DNA of 64,000 bases from assembly GCA_021414005.1 (NCBI GenBank), contig JAIOPH010000035.1:62001-126000 (forward strand), written 5' to 3'. Under the pieces are notes generated by a model that searched no databases, was not told where the DNA came from, and saw only the letters and a list, made by a program, of their open reading frames with translations. The DNA is from Chthoniobacter sp. Lineage in GTDB: Bacteria > Verrucomicrobiota > Verrucomicrobiia > Chthoniobacterales > Chthoniobacteraceae. Shown one piece after another: positions 44,999 to 53,136 of this stretch. Position numbers and translations under genes: made by a program. Position 1 is the first letter of the stretch; each line of letters starts with the position of its first letter.

Positions 44999-45580
44999 TT
45001 AGTGCCCAGGCTGTTGTCCGACGACGGCCGCCGGCTTGGCGGGCGCGCCCTGGTTGGTCGGCGCATATTTGGCCACGAGAAAGGCACCACCCGCCGCGAG
45101 GACGATGCCGGCGAGAAAGGGTAGCGGGATCGCTTTGAACCCGCTCGCTGGCGGATGCACGAGCATGGCGACGATGGCGTTCACGATCGGCGCACCGCCA
45201 AAGACGATCGGCATGACCGCGGACGGCGCGGCCCCTTTCATCGTGACCGCCGCCGCGCCCAGCGCGAGCACCAGCGTGAAGGCACCGAGCGCGCCCGCGA
45301 CACCCGCTATGAAACTCCATCGGATGCCTTCACCGGCGAAGCTGAAGTTCGAGCCGCGCATTTTCAGCACGACCAGCGGGCCAACCACAGCCACGAAGAA
45401 ATAGGCGATGCCGACCCAGAGAAACGCCTTGAGTCCGGCGTGTGGCGTCTCGGCACCCATCGGCATGCCGCTGCGGCCGATGTGGAGGAGGACGCCATAG
45501 ACGCCCCACGAGAGGACGGTGAGATATGCGAAGATAAGCCAGTTCATGGATTTGGGTTTGTTGGTTGGGTTGGTCGTCAT
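44999..45580 (-). CDS. Conserved membrane protein, EamA/DMT-like
   Basis: This 193-residue protein has five predicted membrane helices, beginning MNWLIFAYLTVLSWGVYGVLL (a start at 45547 is likewise possible), then YFFVAVVGPLVVL, IAGVAGALGAFTLVLALGAAA, AVMPIVFGGAPIVNAIVAML and FLAGIVLAAGGAFLVAKYA. The GIRWSFIAGVAGALGAFTL and VMPIVFGGAPIVNA segments recall half of a drug/metabolite transporter. It could export the operon's product. It lies 6 bases upstream of the ligase gene. Confidence 0.7.
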   Translation of the reverse strand: MTTNPTNKPKSMNWLIFAYLTVLSWGVYGVLLHIGRSGMPMGAETPHAGLKAFLWVGIAYFFVAVVGPLVVLKMRGSNFSFAGEGIRWSFIAGVAGALGAFTLVLALGAAAVTMKGAAPSAVMPIVFGGAPIVNAIVAMLVHPPASGFKAIPLPFLAGIVLAAGGAFLVAKYAPTNQGAPAKPAAVVGQQPGH

Positions 45581-45651
45581 TCGGAAAAGGTGGAGGTCTA
45601 AATCGCGGCGGGACGCCGTAACGGAAGGGCGGAGGAAGGATAAGATTGCGA

Positions 45652-46101
45652 TTAAGAAGAAACGCCGAGCAGCGCTGCAGGCGCGGGCTCAATTGCGGCG
45701 CGTACGGCGTCAGGGATGGGCACGGCGGTGAGTTTGCGCGTGGTTTTCTCGACGCTCGCGCAAACGGTCACGACTTCGCCGCGCGCGACTTCGGTGCCGT
45801 CGTCGGCGCGGCGAAAAATGAAGACGTAACGGATCGAGCGCGTGCGCACCTCCGCCACGAGCAGATGAATCTCGACCTCGTCCTCGAAGCGCAGCGGCGC
45901 GCGGAAATCGCAGCTCGCGCGGACCCGCGGCCAGCCGGTCGTGCTCATAGGATCGTGCCCGTGGATCGAGAGGCCGAGCGAGCGGAAGAAGGCGTGCTCG
46001 GTTATCTCCATCATGCGGTAGAAATTCGCGAAATGAACGATGCCGGCCATGTCTGTTTCCGCGAACTCAATGCGGCGCGTGAGCTTGAATTCGTGGGACA
46101 T
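45652..46101 (-). CDS. 4-hydroxybenzoyl-CoA thioesterase-like hotdog protein
   Basis: This 149-residue hotdog-fold thioesterase has RIEFAETDMAGIVHFANFYRMMEITEHAFFRSLG, which contains the catalytic Asp of the 4HBT class (D-x-x-G-I/V-V-x-x-x-x-Y/F). RASCDFRAPLRFEDEVEIHLLV follows. The start codon shares one base with the stop of the preceding glycosyltransferase gene. It would hydrolyse an acyl- or aryl-CoA thioester. Confidence 0.9.
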   Translation of the reverse strand: MSHEFKLTRRIEFAETDMAGIVHFANFYRMMEITEHAFFRSLGLSIHGHDPMSTTGWPRVRASCDFRAPLRFEDEVEIHLLVAEVRTRSIRYVFIFRRADDGTEVARGEVVTVCASVEKTTRKLTAVPIPDAVRAAIEPAPAALLGVSS

Positions 46102-47438
46102 CAGCGCGGGAGATTAGCTGGCGGAAGAGGAAACGGAATTCCGCATTTCGTCTTTGAAAACTCTGCGGTCAGCGCCACGAAACGCTCCGCCATGCGCGGC
46201 AGGGAAAACTCGCTCGCCACGACCGCGCGTCCACGCGCTCCCATGGCGCAGGCTTGCGCGGGATCGGTGAGCAGCGTCTCCCAGCCATTGGCCAGCGCCT
46301 CGGCGCTGTTTGGTTCGCACAAAATTCCGCCGCCCGTGGCCTCGACCAATTCGGGAAACGCCGCGCAGCGTGGCTGCACCACGGGTACGCCCGCAGACCA
46401 CGCCTCGATGAGATAAAGCCCGAACGCCTCACCGTAGCTCGCCGGCACGGAGAGGAGCGTGAGGCCGTGCAGGAAGGCGGTCTTCTCCTCGCGGCTCACG
46501 TTCGGCAGAAACTCGGCGTCGCCGGCCAGTCCGGCGTCGGCCAGCTTTCGCCGCAGCGTCGCCACGTAGCGCTCGTCATCCGCGGTCATCGCGCCCGCAC
46601 AGCGGAGTTTCGCATGCGGGAAACGCCCGCGCTTTTTCAGCAGGATGAACGCCTCGACCACGAGCCCGAGCCCCTTCCCCGGAATGAATCGCGCGAGATA
46701 GCCGATCGTTTCTGGGGCGTTTGCCGTTTGCCGTTCGCCGCTCGCCTTTTCCTCCGCTGCGACGCCATTCGGAATCACCCGCAGCTTATCCGCTGGCAGC
46801 CGCATCCGACGGCCCATCAGTTCCGCGTAGTAGCGGCTCGGCGCGATGCATGCATCGCAATCCCAAGCCCGCTCGCCCATTGCCTGCCACGCGCGTGTGC
46901 GCCACGGCTCCGGCAGTGCGTCGAGAAAACTGTCTTCACCCTGCAAGGACGCCAGGACCGGGATACCGATCGCGTCCTTGATCCCGCGCGCCAGGCCCAC
47001 CAGCAGCGCCGTGGAAAGCCACACCGCATCGGGCCGATGACCGCGCAGCCATTCGACGAGTTTCGCAAGTTCCTTCGCCTGATGTCCGTGCTCGCCGTGC
47101 AACATTGAAAGCGTCAGCGCGCCCACGTCCGCCGTTGCCGTCATGCCGCTTTGTTTCCCGGCGAGACGCAAAAGTCCGCGGGCGTTGAGCAGCCGGTCGA
47201 GCCAGCGCGGGGTGCGCCGGAAAAGCGCGAACTTTTGCTGCAAATAGACGTTCACGCCGCCGAAAAAAATCTCCGAGTCGGGGCTGGCCGCGTCCTCGTC
47301 GAGCGTGAGCGGCAGATACATCGGCAGCATCACAGCGTCGTGACCCTGGCGGATGAGTTCCTTGGCCAACGCATTATCACGCATGCACACGCCGCAGTAG
47401 TAGCTACCGGTGCCGGGTGTGAGCAGGACGATCTTCAT
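46101..47438 (-). CDS. Family 4 glycosyltransferase
   Basis: This 445-residue GT-B enzyme begins MKIVLLTPGTGSYYCGVCMRDNALAKELIRQGHDAVMLPMYL and has the C-terminal donor-binding motif IGYLARFIPGKGLGLVVEAFILL, LLSVPASYGEAFGLYLIEAWSAGVPVVQPRCAAFPELVE (E-x7-E motif) and GAEALANG-like ending. It transfers a sugar from a nucleotide donor, probably onto the product of the surrounding operon. It overlaps the upstream PQQ-propeller gene by 4 bases. Confidence 0.9.
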   Translation of the reverse strand: MKIVLLTPGTGSYYCGVCMRDNALAKELIRQGHDAVMLPMYLPLTLDEDAASPDSEIFFGGVNVYLQQKFALFRRTPRWLDRLLNARGLLRLAGKQSGMTATADVGALTLSMLHGEHGHQAKELAKLVEWLRGHRPDAVWLSTALLVGLARGIKDAIGIPVLASLQGEDSFLDALPEPWRTRAWQAMGERAWDCDACIAPSRYYAELMGRRMRLPADKLRVIPNGVAAEEKASGERQTANAPETIGYLARFIPGKGLGLVVEAFILLKKRGRFPHAKLRCAGAMTADDERYVATLRRKLADAGLAGDAEFLPNVSREEKTAFLHGLTLLSVPASYGEAFGLYLIEAWSAGVPVVQPRCAAFPELVEATGGGILCEPNSAEALANGWETLLTDPAQACAMGARGRAVVASEFSLPRMAERFVALTAEFSKTKCGIPFPLPPANLPR

Positions 47439-48820
47439 GGCGGCGAAGTCGCGGACCGTTCTGCGCGCAAGTCATAGCAGATGATGCGCGGCTTTGTGCC
47501 CGCTGTGCCCTGTTCGTTTTGGCTCACGTAAAGCAGGCCACGGCTGAGCGCGGGGAGCGTCCAGGTTTCGGGTGCGTTGAAGAGCTTCGCTCGTGATTTG
47601 ATTGCCGCACCCTTCGGCGAAAGCTCCAGCCACGCGAGATCGCCAAATTCGCCGAGGCAGAGCACGCCGCCATCCGCCGCGAGCAGACTCGCACGCCCGA
47701 AGCCGCCGCCGAGATCGCTGCGCCACAATTCCCTGCCGCTCGTGAGGTCGTGGCAGACCAGTTCCGCGAGCCGTTCGCTCTGTCCGGCGAAGCCAAAAAT
47801 GCAGCCGTCGCGAACGAGCGGCGTCATCCAGTAGATGCCGAAGTTTTCTGCCTGCCACATGCGTTTGATCGTAAAGTCGGGCGCGATTTCAAAACACGCG
47901 CCGCCTGCGCTGTAACTCTCCGACACGAACACGCGTGCCGCTTTCCCCGGCTCCGCGCCCACCACCACCGGCGACGACGCGCTCACCGACTCCGCGATGT
48001 CGGCGCGATGCGCGCCCGCTGCGAGCACCTTCCCGTCAGCCGCGTCGATGACCAGCAATCCGCCCGTCGGCGGACGACTTTCGCCGCCGGCGAAAACGAG
48101 CACACACTCCCGCCCGTGCAATTTCGCCGACACTGGCGACGCATAGCTCGCGCCCCATTCGTGCTCCGCCGCCCACAGCGTTTTGCAGGTCGCCACGTCG
48201 AGCGCCACGGTGTTCACCGGCTTTCCGTCCAGCTTGCCGCCGACCTGCACGATGAGTCGCGCGCCCAGCACCAGCGGCGTCGAGCCATAGCCGAAGAACG
48301 CCTTGCGCATGGCAAACTCGCGCGCAGCATCGCGCTCCCAAACGACTTTCCCATTCGCCAGATCGAGGCACCGAAGCTGTCCGCCGATGCCGAATGTGAA
48401 CACCCGCCCGTCGGCGATCACGGGGCTCGTCCGCGGCCCGGTGCTGCCGCCGTAGCGCGGCGTGTACGGCGCGGCGTAGTCATGCTTCCACTGCGGCTTC
48501 CCCGTGGCAGCGTGCAGACATTCCACCACCTCGCGCTCCTCGCTTCGGTAAAAGACCACCAGCCGATCGCCCACAATCACAGGTCCACCAAAGCCGCCGC
48601 CTTTCGCATGCTCCCAGACCACGCGCGGGCCGGTCTTTGGCAGTTCGTGCAAAAGGCGTGTCTCTGGTGAAGTCGCGTTGTCCGCCGGGCCCAGCAGGCG
48701 CGGCCAATCCGTCGTCACCGCATCGCTGGCGAGCGGCCGTGGTTCTCCTGCGACGGCGAGCGCCGACCAGCAGAGGATCGCGCCGAGTTTCCCCACGACT
48801 CGACGGCCCTGCGCCATCAC
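47435..48820 (-). CDS. Secreted PQQ-type (BamB-like) beta-propeller protein
   Basis: This 461-residue protein has a signal peptide (KLGAILCWSALAVAG). Repeats of the quinoprotein propeller type are visible: RVVWEHAKGGGFGGPVIVGDRLVVFYR, ECLHAATGKPQWKHDYAAPYTPRYGGSTGPRTSPVIADGRVFTFGIGGQLRCLDLANGKVVWERD and LLVIDAADGKVLAAG. These proteins usually lack catalytic quinone and act as scaffolds or binding proteins in the periplasm. It is unusual inside an apparent biosynthetic operon. It overlaps the flanking genes by 4 bases on both sides. Confidence 0.88.
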   Translation of the reverse strand: MMAQGRRVVGKLGAILCWSALAVAGEPRPLASDAVTTDWPRLLGPADNATSPETRLLHELPKTGPRVVWEHAKGGGFGGPVIVGDRLVVFYRSEEREVVECLHAATGKPQWKHDYAAPYTPRYGGSTGPRTSPVIADGRVFTFGIGGQLRCLDLANGKVVWERDAAREFAMRKAFFGYGSTPLVLGARLIVQVGGKLDGKPVNTVALDVATCKTLWAAEHEWGASYASPVSAKLHGRECVLVFAGGESRPPTGGLLVIDAADGKVLAAGAHRADIAESVSASSPVVVGAEPGKAARVFVSESYSAGGACFEIAPDFTIKRMWQAENFGIYWMTPLVRDGCIFGFAGQSERLAELVCHDLTSGRELWRSDLGGGFGRASLLAADGGVLCLGEFGDLAWLELSPKGAAIKSRAKLFNAPETWTLPALSRGLLYVSQNEQGTAGTKPRIICYDLRAERSATSPP

Positions 48821-50094
48821 GCAGCGGCACCCACCGGCGCACGTCCGTGAGTGAGTTCCCGGGGCAGTTCAGCGAACGCGCGCATCGCCGCGTGCAGTTC
48901 CGCGAAGTCGGTGGTGAACAGATCGCCGATCAGCGAATCCGTCAGCCGTCCGCGCTGGTCGGGGTAGGACTTCAGCATTCGGCCGAAGGAAAAATTTTGA
49001 TCGTAAAACGCATAGACCAGCTTCCGCATGTTCTCGAGCCCGAGGCAGAGATGATTCCCGTATTCTTCAAAGCGCGCACCGCTCGTGTCTCCCGCCGTCA
49101 GCGCGGCGCCCACCGCGTCAGCCGCCATCTCGCCGCTTTTCAGCGCGAGGTACACGCCGCTGGAAAACACCGGATCGAGAAACGCGAACGCATCGCCCGC
49201 GAGCAGCAGGCCGTCGGCGGCGCAGTATTTCGAGCGGTAGGAGAACTCACTCGTCACCCAATACTCGCCGAACTGCCGACCGATGCTGAGGTGATCCTTG
49301 ATCCAGGCGTTGCGCCCGATTTCGCGGCACATGATCTCCGCTGGGTCTTTGCTTTCGGAGAAAAGGTAATCCTTCTCCGCCACGATCCCGACGCTGATCA
49401 CGTCGTCCTTCAGCGGGATGTACCAAAACCATCCACGTCCCTCGACGTAGGCCACCGTGGTGTTGCCCTCGTCGATTCCGGGGTCGCGTTTCGCGCTGCG
49501 AAAATAGGTCCAGATCGCCAGCTTGTTGAGCTGCGGATCTTTCACCCGCCAGCCTTCGCGCGCTGTCGTCACCTGCTCGCGACCCGAGCAGTCGATCGTC
49601 ACCGGCGCGAAAAACTCACGCGTTTCGCCGTCGGGCCCTGCGGTCTCGACGCCGATCACGCGCCCGCGGTCGTCCTTGAGCACGCACTTCACAGGCGTCT
49701 GCTCGCGCACCTCTGCGCCTTTGGCCCGCGCGTTGTTCAGCAACATGAGATCGAAGTCGGCGCGCTCCACCTGCCACGTCACCGCACTCGGGTGATCGTA
49801 ATGCTGGAAGAAATAGAACGGCTGCGACTGCCGACCGTCCGGTGTCACAAACTGCACGCTGTACTTCTTCGTGTAGGCGATGCGCTCCATCTCGCCGACC
49901 AGCCCGAGACGGTTCAGCGTGAACCAGCAGAAGGGCATCAGCGATTCGCCGATGTGGTAGCGCGGAAATTTTTCCTTTTCGAGAAGCAGGACACGCCTTC
50001 CCTTTTCCGCAAGCAGCGCGCCGGCCGTGCTGCCCGCCGGCCCGCCGCCGATGATGATAACGTCGTAGTCTGCGCTGCTGGTCGGGCTGTTCAT
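48817..50094 (-). CDS. FAD-dependent monooxygenase, flavin-halogenase-like
   Basis: This 425-residue flavoprotein has the FAD motif YDVIIIGGGPAGSTAGALLAEKG and FPRYHIGESLMPF, typical of the tryptophan-halogenase/geranylgeranyl reductase superfamily. It carries GRGWFWYIPLKDD, which contains the W-x-W-x-I-P motif of flavin-dependent halogenases. LLAGDAFAFLDPVFSSGVYLALKSG completes the flavin site. Relatives occur in aryl polyene and other aromatic clusters and may hydroxylate, reduce or halogenate. The start MNSPTSSADYD at 50094 was chosen; the longer frame is a shadow. A 31-base gap separates it from the chorismate-lyase-like gene upstream. Confidence 0.85.
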   Translation of the reverse strand: MNSPTSSADYDVIIIGGGPAGSTAGALLAEKGRRVLLLEKEKFPRYHIGESLMPFCWFTLNRLGLVGEMERIAYTKKYSVQFVTPDGRQSQPFYFFQHYDHPSAVTWQVERADFDLMLLNNARAKGAEVREQTPVKCVLKDDRGRVIGVETAGPDGETREFFAPVTIDCSGREQVTTAREGWRVKDPQLNKLAIWTYFRSAKRDPGIDEGNTTVAYVEGRGWFWYIPLKDDVISVGIVAEKDYLFSESKDPAEIMCREIGRNAWIKDHLSIGRQFGEYWVTSEFSYRSKYCAADGLLLAGDAFAFLDPVFSSGVYLALKSGEMAADAVGAALTAGDTSGARFEEYGNHLCLGLENMRKLVYAFYDQNFSFGRMLKSYPDQRGRLTDSLIGDLFTTDFAELHAAMRAFAELPRELTHGRAPVGAAA

Positions 50095-50125
50095 GCGAGT
50101 GCCTGCGAATTCGTCTGGCGACATT

Positions 50126-50671
50126 TCACGGACGCAGGACTTCCACGATGCGCGCCAGCACGCGGTCGCCGTCGCCGAGCAGTACATTGCTGCGGCCGTA
50201 GAGCGGGTGCGCGCCGTCGAGGGCAAAGTGCGCGTCCATGACAGGGTCGGGCGCGAGTTTCAAAAATGCGCGCGGCTCGCTCCGGTAGCGGACGCCGTGG
50301 CGGTTGAGCAGTCCGCCGAGTGGCTGGCAGCCTTCCAGAATCTGCGCGCGCAGCGGCTCAGCAAAGGCGGCGAGGTTGATCTCGATCGCGCCGTATTCCA
50401 CCGGCAGGCCGCTGTCCTCTTTGCACAGCAGCACCTCGCGGCGCAGGGCGCAGCCGTCCGTCTCGCGATGCAGCACGCGCAACTTCATCGGCGACCGGTG
50501 GAACTCCTCCAGCCGCGAAGTCATGTCGCCGTGATGCACGAGCAAGGTGCGATACGGCTCGGGCATGATCGGGCCGTCGATAAACTCGCAGGCGGGAAGC
50601 GGGTGGTCGCTCGCCCGGCAGAACTGCGAGAGCGGAAAGAGCAGGTCGGTGCTGGGCTCGGCGGCGATCAT
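50126..50671 (-). CDS. Chorismate-lyase-like protein (UbiC/DUF98 fold)
   Basis: This 181-residue protein has the chorismate lyase-like pattern: YRTLLVHHGDMTSRLEEFHRSPMKLRVL, then LRREVLLCKEDSGLPVEYGAIEINLAAFAEPLRAQILEGCQPLGGLL, in which Arg (RREV), the YGAIEI strand and PLG (last helix) line the active site of UbiC and DUF98 proteins. Such enzymes release 4-hydroxybenzoate or related compounds from chorismate. A C-terminal extension (HFALDGAHPLYGRSNVLLGDGDRVLARIVEVLRP) continues the domain. It overlaps the radical SAM gene by 4 bases. Confidence 0.75.
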   Translation of the reverse strand: MIAAEPSTDLLFPLSQFCRASDHPLPACEFIDGPIMPEPYRTLLVHHGDMTSRLEEFHRSPMKLRVLHRETDGCALRREVLLCKEDSGLPVEYGAIEINLAAFAEPLRAQILEGCQPLGGLLNRHGVRYRSEPRAFLKLAPDPVMDAHFALDGAHPLYGRSNVLLGDGDRVLARIVEVLRP

Positions 50672-52002
50672 GTGTAGCGGGCGTTCTGGTGCTGCGGCAA
50701 AAAGAACGCGTGCAGGATCACGTCGATCTTCAGCAACGCCGGACGGGTGAGCACGAGCCAGTCGCCGTGTCCTGAGACGAGACCGCGGCGTGTTAGTTCG
50801 GTGAGTTGCTGGTTGAACCGCTCCGCGATGACGACGCCAAATTTTTCCCGGAAGTAACTCTGGCTCACGCGCCCGAGTTTGAGCTGCAAGATGAGTTCGC
50901 GAATCATCCGCTCTTCCGCGGTCGTGGCCAGCGCACGCCCGATGGGCAAATCCCCACGCTGCACGGCGGCGGTGTAGCTCTCAAAGTCCGGCAGGTTTTG
51001 AAAATGTACGCCTGCGACGTGGCTGAAACTCGCCACCCCAAGTCCGAGCAAATCCGCGCCCTGCCAGAGCAGATCGCGATAGAGAAACTTCGTCTTTCGC
51101 GGATCGCGTACTGCCGTGGTCGCGCTCGTCACGGTGTAGCCGGCACGTTCCAGCGCGGAGAAAGCCTCGTCCACCCAGCGCCGTTTCGTCTGCCAGTCGG
51201 CAACGGGCGCGACGAGTTTGCCCTCGGCCTTCATCTGCTGGTAAATCGTCGTGTTGTACGGGATCTCCATCTGGTAGATCGTCACCGAGTCCGGCTGAAA
51301 CTCGATGGTCTTGGCGATGTTCCGCTGCCAGTTTTCGTCCGTCTCCTCGATCATCCCGGCGATGAGGTCGATGTTGATCTGTGGGAAGCCGATCTTTCGC
51401 GCGAAGTCGTACGCGCGGTAGATTTCATCCTCGCGATGCGCGCGTCCGTTGATCTCCAGCAGGTGCTTGTCGAAATTCTCCACGCCGAGCGAAAGCCGCG
51501 TCACCCCGATGTCGCGAATCGCCTGCAGTTTCGGCTCGGTCAGCGTGCCCGGCTCCGCCTCGAAGGCCACCTCCTCCGCCTCTTCCCACGGCAGCAACTC
51601 CTTCATTCGATCCGTCAGGGCCTTGAGCTGCGCGACCGACAGATAGCTCGGCGTGCCGCCGCCGAAATAGACAAACTTCGGCTTCCGCCCTGCGATCCGC
51701 GGCGTGGCGGCGTAGTGCGCGAGTTCGCGCATGCCGAGGTCGAGGTAGCCCTTGATCTCTTCGGCATTCTTGTCGGTATAAACGCGGAAGTAGCAGAAGT
51801 GGCAGCGCTTCCGGCAAAACGGAATGTGGAAGTAAACGCCGAGCGGAACCCCGGCGGGCGCAGGCTGCGCGAGAGCCCGCTGCACCTCGTCGGCCTGGTC
51901 CTTTTGCCAAAAGGAAAACGGCGGGTAGTTGGCGACGAAGTAATTGCCCGCCGTGGTTTCATCCCCATCGGCGAGGAGTCGGTCGAAAGTTTCGGTCTTC
52001 AT
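50668..52002 (-). CDS. HemN-like radical SAM protein
   Basis: This 444-residue protein has the radical SAM cluster motif IPFCRKRCHFCYFRVYTD (C-x3-C-x2-C) after LGVYFHIPF, plus FGGGTPSYLS and RLSLGVENFDKHLLEINGRAH, all as in HemN/HemW. The C-terminal HemN domain (VASFSHVAGVHFQNLPDFESYTAAVQRGDLPIGRA and EERMIRELILQLKLGRVS) is present. Members include coproporphyrinogen dehydrogenase, heme chaperones, heme-degrading ChuW-type and methyltransferase-like C-class enzymes. Its placement as first gene of an aromatic-type operon makes heme synthesis unlikely but not excluded. Confidence 0.88.
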   Translation of the reverse strand: MKTETFDRLLADGDETTAGNYFVANYPPFSFWQKDQADEVQRALAQPAPAGVPLGVYFHIPFCRKRCHFCYFRVYTDKNAEEIKGYLDLGMRELAHYAATPRIAGRKPKFVYFGGGTPSYLSVAQLKALTDRMKELLPWEEAEEVAFEAEPGTLTEPKLQAIRDIGVTRLSLGVENFDKHLLEINGRAHREDEIYRAYDFARKIGFPQINIDLIAGMIEETDENWQRNIAKTIEFQPDSVTIYQMEIPYNTTIYQQMKAEGKLVAPVADWQTKRRWVDEAFSALERAGYTVTSATTAVRDPRKTKFLYRDLLWQGADLLGLGVASFSHVAGVHFQNLPDFESYTAAVQRGDLPIGRALATTAEERMIRELILQLKLGRVSQSYFREKFGVVIAERFNQQLTELTRRGLVSGHGDWLVLTRPALLKIDVILHAFFLPQHQNARYT

Positions 52003-52123
52003 GCGCGGGGCGTCGGGACGTGCCGCGGAGCGTCGCGCAGCGGTGGGGACGGCGCAACGAAATAGTGTGTGTGCGTATTAAAATCTCAATTCCTCCGACT
52101 CCGGAAGAGCCTGCACCAAGTTC
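52003..52123. promoter_or_regulatory. Probable promoter region of the minus-strand operon
   Basis: This 121-base gap separates the operon from the AraC gene. It contains an AT-rich stretch around 52065-52095 against a GC-rich background. On the minus strand a TTGAGA-like hexamer lies upstream of a TATTTC-like one at an imperfect spacing. No hairpin or repeat was seen. The assignment is by position and composition only. Confidence 0.3.
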
Positions 52124-53029
52124 CTATTGTGGAGGCGGGCTACTGAACCCGAGGATCCGGTCGCGGTAGTCGGTCGGCGATTCGCCGGTGAGCTTGCGGA
52201 ACATGCGATTGAAGTGCGTGAGTGAATTGAAACCCACTTCGTAGGCGATCTCGGAAATGCGGAGCTGCGGATTGGCGAGTTGTTTCTTCGCCTTGGCCAC
52301 GCGGACCAGCGAGAGGTAGTGCGTAAAGGTCATCCCCGTGGCCTTCTTGAACATCTTGCAGAAGTGGAACGTGCTCGCATGCACGGCACGGGCGACATCG
52401 CTGAGCCCGATGTCTTCGCCCTGATGCTCCTCGATGAACTGTCGCGCGCGCTGGACGAGCGGCGGCTCGGCGTGGTCCTGCTGCGTGGCGATCTGCTCGG
52501 CGGCGACGGAAAGGTGCTGCGCGAAAACCTCAAGCAGGCGGACCATAGCGTCGTATTTCTGAGGGCTGAGCGCGGGCGATTCAAAATAGAGCTTTTCGAG
52601 ATGGTGCCAGTCGGTGTGCGCGCCGCCGTCGTCGAGCCACTTGGCGAGATGGCGAAACTTGCTCCGGTTCAGTTTCCGCAGCGCCACCTGGCCGGTCTGG
52701 AGATAGCCGAGCGTCTGCTGGCCGAGGCGGACGGGCACGGCAGAGTCGGTCAGCCCCGCGCGGCAGACTTCGGTGCGGCTGTCCGTGGTGCCCGGCGCGG
52801 TCAGACGCTGCTGCATTTCCAGACAAAGACGGCAGCCGGGCTCGGTTTCGGTTAGCGCGTGGCAGAAGGGATTTACGAATTTGTTCGAGCGGAGCGCGGG
52901 CCGCATTTGCCCCTCCTGCTTGAAGGCAAGAGGCAGCCCCGTGGCCTCGGAGAAGGCCAGTTCGTAGTCCTTCAGGATCTGCGAGGTGGACAGCTTTTCG
53001 GCGACTTTGCGGACATCGTTGTGGCTCAC
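52124..53029 (-). CDS. AraC-family regulator with PocR sensory domain
   Basis: This 301-residue protein has an N-terminal PocR domain (residues 15-170) with the characteristic cysteines in NPFCHALTETEPGCRLCLEMQQRL and CRAGLTDSAVPV, followed by two helix-turn-helix motifs of AraC type: IGLSDVARAVHASTFHFCKMFKKATGMTF and RISEIAYEVGFNSLTHFNRMFRKLTGESPTDYR. PocR domains sense hydrocarbon derivatives or redox signals. It is upstream of the radical SAM operon on the same strand and divergent from the cbb3 oxidase genes, so it could control either. Its target is unknown. Confidence 0.9.
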   Translation of the reverse strand: MSHNDVRKVAEKLSTSQILKDYELAFSEATGLPLAFKQEGQMRPALRSNKFVNPFCHALTETEPGCRLCLEMQQRLTAPGTTDSRTEVCRAGLTDSAVPVRLGQQTLGYLQTGQVALRKLNRSKFRHLAKWLDDGGAHTDWHHLEKLYFESPALSPQKYDAMVRLLEVFAQHLSVAAEQIATQQDHAEPPLVQRARQFIEEHQGEDIGLSDVARAVHASTFHFCKMFKKATGMTFTHYLSLVRVAKAKKQLANPQLRISEIAYEVGFNSLTHFNRMFRKLTGESPTDYRDRILGFSSPPPQ

Positions 53030-53136
53030 GCTCCCTTCTTACGGGTGATTGAGGAGCACCACAAGCCAAGGAACGGCGAGTCTTGCACAATGCGTGGTGA
53101 GCGCGCGCCTGCCTTTTGCGCAAAACTTCCGCCGTG

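Noticed and set aside
50668..52002. Assignment of the radical SAM gene as hemN or hemW
   Set aside because: The fold matches, but its place as first gene in an aromatic-type operon makes a housekeeping heme role doubtful, so no symbol was given.
43775..52002. Aryl polyene or flexirubin gene cluster
   Set aside because: Ligase, thioesterase and flavoenzyme are shared with such clusters, but ketosynthases, acyl carrier protein, dehydratase and ammonia-lyase genes are absent from the window.
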